Assembly (NCBI GenBank): GCA_023444055.1
Contig: JAEZRV010000034.1
Span: 1 to 19,790 of the forward strand
Direction: 5' to 3'
Length of the DNA stretch: 19,790 nucleotides
From: Bacillota bacterium
GTDB taxonomy: Bacteria > Bacillota > Clostridia > Acetivibrionales > DSM-1351
The notes beneath the pieces were generated by a model. It worked only from the letters and a program-made list of their open reading frames with translations. It was not told where the DNA came from and did not search any database. A program made the translations under genes and the position numbers. The first letter of the stretch is position 1. The number at the start of each line of letters is the position of its first letter. Below, one piece after another: positions 1 through 7,900 of this stretch.

Positions 1-38
1 ATTATTTCCTGAATAAAATCTTTTGGTAAAGCACTCAT
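1..38 (-). CDS. 5' end of a truncated gene, possibly an IS256-type transposase
   Basis: Only the first 12 codons lie in the window (MSALPKDFIQEI); the gene continues past the left edge. The ATG at 38-36 has a good ribosome binding site, AGGAG (50-46 on the minus strand), eight bases upstream. The short N-terminus with an LPK-[D/E]-x-I pattern reminds me of IS256-family transposases, and DNA just upstream (about 95-125) contains a TGTGT-ATGACACA stretch that could belong to an insertion-sequence end. Twelve residues are too few to name the protein. A DnaG-like primase N-terminus or an unrelated protein is also possible. The ribosome binding site sits inside the 3' arm of a strong hairpin (45-87), so expression is probably limited when transcription enters from the CBS gene. 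Confidence 0.45.
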   Translation of the reverse strand, partial: MSALPKDFIQEI

Positions 39-87
39 AAAAAAACTCCTCTCTGGTTAATACTTAAATTCTTAACCAAAAAGGAGT
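39..87 (-). terminator. Hairpin with U-tract covering a ribosome binding site
   Basis: Read on the minus strand, ACTCCTTTTTGGTTAA (87-72) pairs with TTAACCAGAGAGGAGT (60-45) over 16 bp including two G-U pairs. The loop is 11 nt, and seven U residues follow (45-39). This has the form of an intrinsic terminator downstream of the CBS-domain gene. The 3' arm also contains the Shine-Dalgarno sequence of the gene starting at 38, so the folded RNA would hide that site. It can act as a terminator, a translational block, or both. Confidence 0.6.
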
Positions 88-150
88 ATTTCCTATGTGT
101 CATACACAAAATTTATTACAGCGTCAAGCTTTAGTTTTTATGTTTTTTGA

Positions 151-570
151 TTATTTTGTAGGTTTTGAAATATCCATTAGTGTATCAGCAACTTCAGTAT
201 CATATTTAGCATTAACTGCTACGTCTCCAAGGGCTACTATTCCTACTAAAGTATTGTTTTCCATAACTGGAACTCTTCTTATCTGACTGTTAGCCATTTG
301 CCTTGTAACATCCTTCATATCCATTTCAGGTGATACTGTTGATACACCTGCTGTCATGACATCTTTAACGGTTGTCATTTGTGGATTTTTGCCAGGAGCA
401 ATAGTTCTAACAACGATATCTCTATCTGTAACTATACCAACTACACCATTTTGATCACATACTGGAATAGCTCCAACATTATGCATTTGCATAAGATGCG
501 CAGTCTCTGAAACGGTTGTTGCTGGATTAACATAAGTGACATTCTTAGTCATAATATCTTTTACTTTCAT
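151..570 (-). CDS. Tandem CBS-domain protein (YhcV-like)
   Basis: This 139-residue protein consists of two CBS domains, roughly residues 8-56 and 72-123, with the typical KDIMT...V, AIPVCD..GVVGIVTDRDIV and RRVPVMENNTLVGIVALGDVA patterns. A CBS pair of this kind forms one Bateman module that usually binds adenine nucleotides, as in small stand-alone proteins such as Bacillus YhcV; the ligand and partner here are unknown. There is no signal peptide or membrane segment, so it should be cytoplasmic. The ATG at 570 is preceded by AAGAGAGG (588-581) at a distance of 10 bases. It is transcribed away from the MerR-type regulator and followed by the hairpin at 39-87. The family call is firm; the physiological role is not. 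Confidence 0.9.
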   Translation of the reverse strand: MKVKDIMTKNVTYVNPATTVSETAHLMQMHNVGAIPVCDQNGVVGIVTDRDIVVRTIAPGKNPQMTTVKDVMTAGVSTVSPEMDMKDVTRQMANSQIRRVPVMENNTLVGIVALGDVAVNAKYDTEVADTLMDISKPTK

Positions 571-808
571 TATTCATCAACCTCTCTTATTGTATTTTTA
601 TTTCATATGAATTCAATATTTATGCTACCCAAATGAGAGAGAAAGACTCGTGGAAATAATTTTCACTGTATTTCAATTTTTTCCTAGATTAAAATTTAAG
701 ATTACTACTTGGTTATTAACTTGTTTTTATTACTATTGATCACTTTTGAATATTATAAAATACCTAAACCTTTTCTAAAATATTTTTAAAGATATTTTCA
801 AATAAGTA

Positions 809-839
809 TTGACATTGACGTAACGTAAAGGTGTACTGT
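809..839 (+). promoter_or_regulatory. MerR-type promoter and operator of the regulator gene
   Basis: TTGACA (809-814) is followed by a 19-bp spacer and TACTGT (834-839). The spacer contains a dyad, ACGT-A-ACGT at 818-826, with further matches TT/AA (815-816 with 828-829) and AC/GT (812-813 with 831-832). An over-long 19-bp spacer with the dyad between -35 and -10 is the hallmark of promoters that MerR-family proteins activate by DNA distortion. This one lies directly upstream of a MerR-family gene, which suggests autoregulation. TAATAT (839-844) with TTGACG (815-820) at 18 bp is an alternative sigma-A reading. Confidence 0.7.
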
Positions 840-843
840 AATA

Positions 844-882
844 TTAGTGACAAGAGTTAAAAAATGAGAGGTAAGTCACTAA
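844..882 (+). repeat. 8-bp inverted repeat in the regulator's leader
   Basis: TTAGTGAC (844-851) and GTCACTAA (875-882) are perfect inverted copies with a 23-nt spacer. They lie at or just after the expected transcription start and upstream of the ribosome binding site (900-905). They could form an RNA stem or mark a second protein-binding site. No U-tract follows, so it is not a terminator. Confidence 0.5.
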
Positions 883-912
883 CCTATAAAAAGCGGTTGG
901 GAGGCGCTGAAT

Positions 913-1680
913 ATGGAATACACGATACAAAACCTGGCAAGATTGGCGGGAATCAGTACAAGAACTCTAAGATATTATGATGAGATTGGAATTCTTAAGC
1001 CGGCAAGAATTAATTCATCAGGGTATCGAATTTATGGTCAACAAGAAGTTGATTTGTTGCAGAAAATTATGTTTTATAGAGAATTGGATGTAAACTTAGA
1101 GAGTATAAAGGAAATAGTAAATTCGCCATCCTACAATTGTATTGATGCACTCAAGAGTCATCGTGAAAAGCTTTTGGTTAAGAGGGAACAGCTAAATATG
1201 TTAATTGCAAATGTTGATAAAACAATAATGGCATCGGAAGGGAGAATTAAAATGAGTGATAGTGAAAAATTTGAAGGTTTTAAACAGAAAATAATTAATG
1301 AAAATGAAAGGAAATATGGTAAAGAAATACGAGAAAAATACGGTGATGACATGATAAATCAATCAAACAGCAAGATCAAAGGTTTATCTGAGGAACAATA
1401 TATTCAGCTGGAAAAGTTGGGTAAAGAAGTGATCAGTACTTTAATAGCAGCATATGAGACTGGGAATCCAGCAGGAGAGTTGGCACAAAAGACCGCAGAT
1501 TTGCACCGTCAATGGCTGAGCTATTCTTGGAATAGCTATAGCAAAGAAGCTCATGCAGGCCTAGCTCAAATGTATGTTGCTGATGAGCGATTTAAAGAAT
1601 ACTATGATAAAGAACAACCGGGCTGCGCTGAATTTTTAAGAGATGCTATTCTCATTTATACTGGAATGAAAAACAGTTGA
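913..1680 (+). CDS. MerR-family regulator with TipAS ligand-binding domain
   Basis: This 255-residue protein starts with a MerR winged-helix domain (residues about 3-72: YTIQNLARLAGISTRTLRYYDEIGIL, then the GYRIYGQQEVDLLQKI wing), followed by a coiled-coil dimerization helix (about 75-110). Residues about 125-252 match the TipAS/Mta-type C-terminal domain, with HRQWLSYSW and MYVADERFKEYYD typical of it. Family members such as TipAL and Mta bind drugs or other hydrophobic ligands and activate promoters with 19-bp spacers. The ligand here is unknown. The ATG follows GGGAGG at 900-905. The promoter at 809-839 has the matching operator, so the gene is probably autoactivated. The flavin amine oxidase 114 bp downstream, on the same strand with no clear terminator between, is a plausible but unproven target. 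Confidence 0.93.
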   Translation: MEYTIQNLARLAGISTRTLRYYDEIGILKPARINSSGYRIYGQQEVDLLQKIMFYRELDVNLESIKEIVNSPSYNCIDALKSHREKLLVKREQLNMLIANVDKTIMASEGRIKMSDSEKFEGFKQKIINENERKYGKEIREKYGDDMINQSNSKIKGLSEEQYIQLEKLGKEVISTLIAAYETGNPAGELAQKTADLHRQWLSYSWNSYSKEAHAGLAQMYVADERFKEYYDKEQPGCAEFLRDAILIYTGMKNS

Positions 1681-1794
1681 TAAGAGGCTTTAGCAAAGTC
1701 TAAAGTGCGAGTAGAATCATTAATAGATGCACCTTTAATGGTAGTATTCCATACACTTAAGTAGGAGAATTAGCAGGTAAAAGGTGATTTAATA

Positions 1795-3510
1795 ATGTTT
1801 TGTACAAATATTCTTTATTCAAAGGTACCGAGACCCCCACAACCTAATAATCCTACAGATGAAGAACGGAATAAAATGTCACACTATGCTTTGTATAGAG
1901 CTTGTCATACTGAGGACTTCTATAATATTTTTAATGCTTTTTCACCACCTGAAAGCATCACTGCATTTGCAAAACCAGGTGAATTTATTGGAAAACGAGT
2001 GGGGATTATAGGAGGTGGTTTGGCAGGCATGTCTTCAGCCTTTGAACTACGAAAGCTGGGTTTTGATATCACAATATTTGAGGCGTCAGCTGATCGCATA
2101 GGTGGAAGAGTTTATACACATTATTTTGATAAAGAAAAAACTCTATATGGAGAACTAGGTGCCATGCGAATTCCAGTAAATCATGAAACGGTATGGCACT
2201 ATATTAATCTATTTAAACTAAATACGAGACCTTTTCACCAGACTGATCCAAATACCTTTATTTATTTACATCAAACAAGAGTAAGAAATGATGCTTATGG
2301 TGAGAATGTTAAAAAATATATCTATCCTACTTATGACCTTACACCGATAGAGAGAAAGACTGCATGGCAGGAATTGGGGTATTATGGGATTGAAGCCCCA
2401 ATACTTGAAGCGCCTCCTAGTAGCAGAGCTGAAATTGTAAAAGTTAAGCCAACATATAGTAAGCAGCTTTTGTTTTGGGACAGTCTCAATACTAGGCAGA
2501 TGTTTGAACGAAGAAATCTGAGTCAAGGTGCAATAAATCTATTGTCTAATTTTTTCCCTATTGGAGGGGAATTCCTATACAATAATTTTGTTGACTTTGT
2601 TCAGGAATATTTCCCAGTTAATTTTTGGTTTATGTATGAGATTGCTGGTGGAACAGTTAATTTACCACTTGCATTTCATAGATCTTTTGTCAGTAATACC
2701 CCTTGGGAGTATTATCCAAATATTCCGGCTCAACTCCTTGGAAATGTAAAATGGAAATCTGGCAATACCGTTAAGGGGATTTACCGTAGAGAAAATGATA
2801 GTGTAACATTGTCATATCAAAATCATTACTCAGAAGCTACTCAATATGAGGATTTTGATTACATAATATGCGCAATTCCATTTTCAATTCTTAGAACAAT
2901 GGATATAAAACCTATGTTCAGTAGTATCAAAATGCAAGCAATAAAGGAAGTTAACTATGGAAATTCTCAAAAATCTATTTTGAAATGTAATAGACGATTT
3001 TGGGAGGAGCAAGGTATATTCGGAGGAGGTTCGTATACAGATCTCCCTATTACAACTATTTGGTATCCATCGCACCCTGCAAAGGCACAAACTGATAATT
3101 ATAATAACACTTTGTATAGTAGCAGAGCAGGGGATCCAGGAGTACTACTTGCTTACAATTTTAATTTAGATTCTGTTAGATTGGGCAATATGAATGAAAA
3201 GGATCGAATTAGAAAGATAAAAAGGGATGTTGAGGAGGTACATGGATTACAAAAGGGTGAACTGGATTCTATTGTCACAGATTCCAAAACTCAAGTTTGG
3301 AATGATGATCCTTTGTTTAGAGGTGCTTTCTGCTATTTTACTCCAGAGCAAAAAAAATTGTTTTCCTGGGTAATGACACTTCCAGAGTACAATAACCGAG
3401 TTTTTTTCGCAGGAGAGCATATTTCACCATTACATCGTTGGCAGCAGGGTGCGCTAAAAAGTGGTATGGAAGCTGCTAATGATTTAGTACTTTCAGAAAT
3501 GAGGAGGTGA
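1795..3510 (+). CDS. Flavin amine oxidase (monoamine/L-amino-acid oxidase family)
   Basis: This 571-residue FAD enzyme has a Rossmann motif at residues 71-96 (G73-x-G75-x-x-G78 with the ribose-binding Glu at 96), then R-x-G-G-R at 101-105. Near the C-terminus are the FAD-contacting segments FFAGEH (537-542) and HRWQQGALKSG (547-557). These are standard for enzymes that oxidize amines or L-amino acids to imines, giving ammonia and hydrogen peroxide. The central substrate-binding part (about 150-480) does not let me choose a substrate. A 65-residue N-terminal extension with no signal peptide precedes the FAD motif, as in some bacterial L-amino-acid oxidases. The ATG is preceded by AAAGGTGA (1780-1787) at 7 bases. 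It lies behind the TipA-type regulator and may be read through from it. The stop codon lies within a perfect Shine-Dalgarno-like sequence (3502-3511) that leads to no ORF. Confidence 0.9.
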   Translation: MFCTNILYSKVPRPPQPNNPTDEERNKMSHYALYRACHTEDFYNIFNAFSPPESITAFAKPGEFIGKRVGIIGGGLAGMSSAFELRKLGFDITIFEASADRIGGRVYTHYFDKEKTLYGELGAMRIPVNHETVWHYINLFKLNTRPFHQTDPNTFIYLHQTRVRNDAYGENVKKYIYPTYDLTPIERKTAWQELGYYGIEAPILEAPPSSRAEIVKVKPTYSKQLLFWDSLNTRQMFERRNLSQGAINLLSNFFPIGGEFLYNNFVDFVQEYFPVNFWFMYEIAGGTVNLPLAFHRSFVSNTPWEYYPNIPAQLLGNVKWKSGNTVKGIYRRENDSVTLSYQNHYSEATQYEDFDYIICAIPFSILRTMDIKPMFSSIKMQAIKEVNYGNSQKSILKCNRRFWEEQGIFGGGSYTDLPITTIWYPSHPAKAQTDNYNNTLYSSRAGDPGVLLAYNFNLDSVRLGNMNEKDRIRKIKRDVEEVHGLQKGELDSIVTDSKTQVWNDDPLFRGAFCYFTPEQKKLFSWVMTLPEYNNRVFFAGEHISPLHRWQQGALKSGMEAANDLVLSEMRR

Positions 3511-3593
3511 TTTTATATATATTTGAGGCTAATTTAATAAATTTATAAATAGTTATAATGCATATATTAGCATTTATTATCAAATAAAAAAGA

Positions 3594-3622
3594 TACAAAT
3601 TAGAAAACGAGAATGGTATAAT
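3594..3622 (+). promoter_or_regulatory. Promoter with extended -10 for the CPBP protease gene
   Basis: TATAAT (3617-3622) is preceded by TGG (3614-3616), a perfect extended -10. A weak -35, TACAAA (3594-3599), lies 17 bp upstream. Transcription would start near 3629, leaving a leader of about 80 nt. The leader holds two perfect palindromes, TATTCGAATA (3648-3657) and TTGAATTAATTCAA (3667-3680), ahead of the ribosome binding site near 3698-3703. Confidence 0.6.
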
Positions 3623-3710
3623 TAATTAGTTGATTTGAATTAGATAATATTCGAATAAATAGATAGTTGAATTAATTCAAAAGTATTAATTTCATTAGGG
3701 GGAGAAAAAT

Positions 3711-4712
3711 TTGATAACAAAATATCAAGAGATAGCCAGAACAGGAGACACCAGACCTTCTAGATTTGTAGCATCAGTATCTATAATTTTGTATTTTTAT
3801 CTTTTTATAGGATCAATAATAATTTCTATTCCGTTATTATATATATTTCTTGCAAATAAAGAGGCTCTTTATGATGCTGTTTATATGACAGATCCTATGG
3901 CCTTCTTAGAAAAATACTTAACAACAATGCCAACCTATATACTTACAAATTTATCTATATATTGTATGCTTTTTGGTGTTTTTATTGCGGTAAAGTTTAT
4001 TCACAACAGACCGTTTATTACCTTAATTAATACAAAAACGAAAATTCAATGGAGTAGGTTCTTTATAGGCTTTTTTGTGTATGGAGTTCTTGTATTAATA
4101 GGAACAGTAATTGATTATATGATTTCCCCTGAGACATATTCTATAACCTTTGATGCATCAAAGTTCTGGATTGCATTACCTGTTATACTGATAATGACTA
4201 CTCTTCAAAGCTGTACTGAAGAATTGGTATTTAGAGGCTATGTGATTCAAAGCTTTGGACTCAAAATAAAGAAGGGAACTATACTTTCACTTATTTCGGG
4301 TGTTTTATTTACATTGCCGCATCTTACAAATCCTGAAGTGTATTCATCAAATGAAATAGGCGTATTTAGCACAATATGTACTGTACTTAATTACTTTGTA
4401 ATAGGTTTTATATTAGCATTAATAACAATAAAAACAAATTCTCTCGAAGTGGCTATGGGAGCTCATAGCGTAAATAACTTAATTTGTTTTTTACTTATAG
4501 GATATCCAGATTCTGTATTAAAGACAAATACAGTATTCTACACTTCTAATTTTGAACCTGTTAGCTCACTAGTTTCTGTAGTGATAGTAGCAATTTTATT
4601 CTATATAATTACAGCTGCATTGATACCAGAACACAAAGAAACTGATTTTGAGCAGATTATTGCTAAACAGAGCTTACTAGACGAAAATATTTCTGATATT
4701 GATAAATTTTAA
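3711..4712 (+). CDS. CPBP-family intramembrane metalloprotease
   Basis: This is a 333-residue polytopic membrane protein with about eight hydrophobic segments. The CPBP (Rce1-like, Pfam Abi/CAAX) active-site motifs are complete: E170-E171-x3-R175 (EELVFRG), His204 in the LFTLPH segment, and H252-x3-N256 (HSVNN). These residues form the metal-binding or catalytic site in Rce1-type proteases. Bacterial members are linked to bacteriocin self-immunity, prenyl-protein-like processing or unknown membrane proteolysis; no bacteriocin gene is visible nearby, so the role is open. The best start is TTG at 3711, behind the purine-rich GGGGGAG (3697-3703), because no ATG fits before the first membrane segment. 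It has its own promoter (3594-3622) and is separated from addB by about 190 bp, with an AT-rich inverted repeat between. Confidence 0.88.
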   Translation: MITKYQEIARTGDTRPSRFVASVSIILYFYLFIGSIIISIPLLYIFLANKEALYDAVYMTDPMAFLEKYLTTMPTYILTNLSIYCMLFGVFIAVKFIHNRPFITLINTKTKIQWSRFFIGFFVYGVLVLIGTVIDYMISPETYSITFDASKFWIALPVILIMTTLQSCTEELVFRGYVIQSFGLKIKKGTILSLISGVLFTLPHLTNPEVYSSNEIGVFSTICTVLNYFVIGFILALITIKTNSLEVAMGAHSVNNLICFLLIGYPDSVLKTNTVFYTSNFEPVSSLVSVVIVAILFYIITAALIPEHKETDFEQIIAKQSLLDENISDIDKF

Positions 4713-4722
4713 TTAAGATTGT

Positions 4723-4755
4723 TTAATTAGTAATGATAAGTATTAAACTAATTAA
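4723..4755 (+). repeat. 9-bp AT-only inverted repeat between protease gene and addB
   Basis: TTAATTAGT (4723-4731) and ACTAATTAA (4747-4755) are perfect inverted copies with a 15-nt spacer. The stem is almost free of GC pairs and no U-tract follows, so terminator function is doubtful. It could be an operator in the addB upstream region. Confidence 0.35.
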
Positions 4756-4851
4756 TAAGCCAAAAATTATAACGCCACTGTGAGTTGGCATATATAAAAG
4801 GGAGAAAGTGTGAAAGAAATTAAAGAAATAAAAAAAGGAGGTGCTGAGTCC

Positions 4852-4881
4852 ATGTCATTTCTTTCATGTGGTTTTGTGTAG
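4852..4881 (+). CDS. Candidate nine-codon leader peptide upstream of addB
   Basis: The only strong ribosome binding site ahead of addB, AGGAGGTG (4836-4843), is placed 8 bases before an ATG at 4852. That ATG opens a separate frame reading MSFLSCGFV and ending with TAG at 4879-4881. This ends only 22 bases before the likely AddB start at 4904, and immediately before an in-frame AddB ATG at 4883. The arrangement suggests translational coupling or attenuation through a leader peptide. I infer it from spacing only; there is no homology evidence for such a short peptide. Confidence 0.4.
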   Translation: MSFLSCGFV

Positions 4882-4903
4882 AATGCGGGACATGGACATA
4901 ATT

Positions 4904-7900
4904 ATGAGCCTTCAATTTATTTATGGAAGAGCAGGCTCTGGAAAATCATTTCATTGCTTGAACCAAATAAAATCAAAACTGCATGAGGATAATTCTAAAA
5001 AATTAGTTTTGCTTGTTCCAGAGCAATATACCCTACAAGCTGAAAGGGATTTAATCAATGTACTGGAAACTGGAGGTATTCTAAAAACAGAAGTTCTAAG
5101 CTTTAGAAGGATGGTATATAGAGTTCTGAATGAAGTGGGAGGAATAACCTACCCACATATCCACCCTGCCGGTAAATGCATGATTATTTATCGTATATTG
5201 GATAAGATGAAAGATGAATTTGCTATATTTCATAAATCAGCCAATAGTCAGGGGTTTGTAAATACAATTTCTACTTTGATAACAGAATTGAAGAGATATA
5301 GTGTTGATTCAGATAAAATTGATTCTGTTTTAAAAGAATTAGATGAGAACAATTACCTCAAACATAAGCTCAGTGAGATTAAATTAATATATCAAGAATT
5401 TGAAAATATGCTATCTAAAAGGTATAGAGATTCTGATGATGAACTAACAGTTTTGGCAAAAAAACTTGATGAAACACATATGTATGATGATGCTGAAATT
5501 TGGATAGATGGATTTTCAGGTTTTACTCCGCAAGAGTACGAAGTGATATCAAAGCTGATGCAAAAAGCAGACAAGCTTTATATTACTATATGTACAGATG
5601 TTTTAGAAGATGAGAGAGCAAGCGATTTATCTGATGTTTTTTCTCAAGCAAAAAAATCCTATAGAAAGTTTGTTAATATTGCTAATAGCAGTTCTGTTTT
5701 AATGCTTTCGCCAATTGGTCTTAATAAAACAAAGCCTCCTAGATTTGTAGATAGTGAGGAGTTAAGCCTACTTGAGGCAAATTATTATTCATATCCATTT
5801 AAATGTTATCAAAAGCCCACCAAAGACATTGAACTCTTTGAATCAGTAAATATTTATTCTGAAATTGAAGAATGTGCAAGAGATATTATCAGGCAGTGCC
5901 GAGATAAAAGCCTAAGATATAAGGATATTACAGTAGTAACTAGAAATTTGGCTGGCTATGAAAATTTAATAGAGGTAATTTTTGAGGAATATGGAATACC
6001 ATGTTTTATTGACTCAAAAACTGATATAACCAATCATCCGCTAGTAAGATTGGTGCTGTCAATGTTGGATATTTTTATAGAAAATTGGTCCTATGAAACA
6101 GTTTTTCGCTATTTAAAATCAGGCTTGACAGGAATTGAAGAGAATAAAATAGATTTAATAGAAAATTATGTTTTGGCATGTGGAATAAGAGGAAGCCGCT
6201 GGACTCAGAATATTGACTGGAAAACAAGTATAGAACTTGTGTCTGATGGTATGCAGAGCATTGAAAATGAACAATTGCTATTGGATATAAATAAAACAAG
6301 AGCAGAGATATGTGAACCGCTTTTACGTTTTAGAAGTAAAATAAAAGGAAGAAATAGAGCAACGGATTATTGTGCCTGCCTTTATGACTTTTTAGTTGAA
6401 ATAGGTGTTCAAAGCAGAATAGAAGAGCAGATACAGCAGTTTACACATAAAGGTTTGTTAAAGCTTGCTAATGAGTATGAACAGGTTTGGAATATATTAA
6501 TGGATGTTTTTGACCAGGTAGTAGAAGTAATGGGTGATGAAACATTTGGTATTGAACGGTTCACCAATACATTAAAGATAGGCTTAGAAGAATACAAGAT
6601 TTCGTCTATACCAGCATCACTTGATCAGGTTTTGGTTGGAAGCGTGGAACATTCTAAAAGCCATGAAATAAAGGCTCTATACGTACTTGGGACAAATGAT
6701 GGGATATTCCCTTCTGCGGGTATGAGGGAAGGAATATTAACTGATGCAGACAGATTGACTTTAAATCAAAATGGTATTGAATTGGCCAGCGATACAAAAA
6801 CTCAAGTGTTTGATGAACAGCAGCTTATATATAGGGTTTTGACAACACCTAAGGAATTTTTACGATTGAGCTGGCCTGTTGCAGACCATGAGGGGAAAAC
6901 CATGAGACCTTCCAGCATAATTTCAAGAGTGAAGAAGCTATTTCCTAAAGTAAAGGAAAAAAGCAATTTACAAAAGGATGTTAACGGCGAGCAGATTATT
7001 AATTCTATATCTTCACCTATACCTGCGTTTAACCAATTGGTATCCGCATTAAGGCAAAAAAACGATGGCATAGAAATTAGTGGTATATGGATTGAAGTGT
7101 TTTCATGGTTTTCAACGCAGCCTGATTGGGAAGAGAAATGTAAAATAATGCTTAACACATTAAAATATAGAAATGTGGCATTGCCTGTAAACATGGATAA
7201 AATTCAAGAATTATATGGCAACAATACTTATTCAAGTGTTTCTAGATTAGAAAAATATACATCTTGTCCATTTGCATATTTCATTCAATATGGTTTGGGA
7301 GCAAAGGAAAGAAAAATATATCAAATGAGCCCACCTGATGTGGGAACCTTTATGCATTCAGTAATTGAACGGTTTTCTAAAATGCTTGAAGAGCAGAAAA
7401 TCTCTTGGAGAGTTTTTGACAAGGACTGGTGCGAAAAGCAGATATCAATAATAGTTGATGATTTGTTAGAGAGCATGAGAAATACAATTATAGGAGGTTC
7501 AAAAAGGTTTAGAGCTTTAACCTCCAGACTTAAGAGAGTTGTAACCAGATCTGTATGGCTTATTGCAGAACACATACGAATGAGCAGTTTTGATCCAATA
7601 GGCTACGAGATAGATTTTGGTGAAGGAGGAAGCTTTCCACCGATAGTCATTGAACTTGATTCTGGGAAAAAAGTTACACTTGTTGGAAGAATAGACAGAG
7701 TAGATGCATTAAAGACAGAAGAAGGAACATATTTGAGGATAGTTGACTACAAATCTGGAAATAAAGATTTCAAGCTTTGTGATGTTTACTATGGATTGCA
7801 AATGCAACTGATTACTTATTTAGATGCATTGTGGGAAAATGCTGAAAAACAGAATGAGGACAAGGTTTATCCAGCTGGAATGCTCTACTTTAAGATTGAT

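Larger units (their letters stand above)
571..912. other. 342-bp divergent intergenic region
   Basis: This region lies between the start codons of the CBS-domain gene (minus) and the MerR-type regulator (plus). The plus-strand half holds a MerR-type promoter/operator (809-839), an 8-bp inverted repeat in the leader (844-882) and the ribosome binding site GGGAGG (900-905). AAAATAT at 777-783 and ATATTTT at 792-798 form an AT-only inverted repeat just upstream of the promoter. I found no convincing promoter for the CBS gene and no ORF. Confidence 0.6.

Noticed and set aside
95..286. 63-codon plus-strand ORF with a Shine-Dalgarno-like AAAGGAG upstream
   Set aside because: Most of it is antisense to the well-supported CBS gene, and its ribosome-site resemblance follows from the inverted repeat at 45-87. 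Kept only as part of a finding.
1688..1705. CTTTAG/CTAAAG hairpin after the MerR-type gene
   Set aside because: Six base pairs, mostly AT, without a U-tract; not a credible terminator.
3557..3574. AATGC/GCATT hairpin after the oxidase gene
   Set aside because: Five base pairs and no U-run directly after it; too weak to call a terminator.
4841..4903. Upstream extension of AddB from GTG 4841 or ATG 4883/4892
   Set aside because: The GTG overlaps the ribosome binding site and the extra residues do not resemble AddB N-termini. ATG 4904 gives the standard MSLQFIYGRAGSGKS start.
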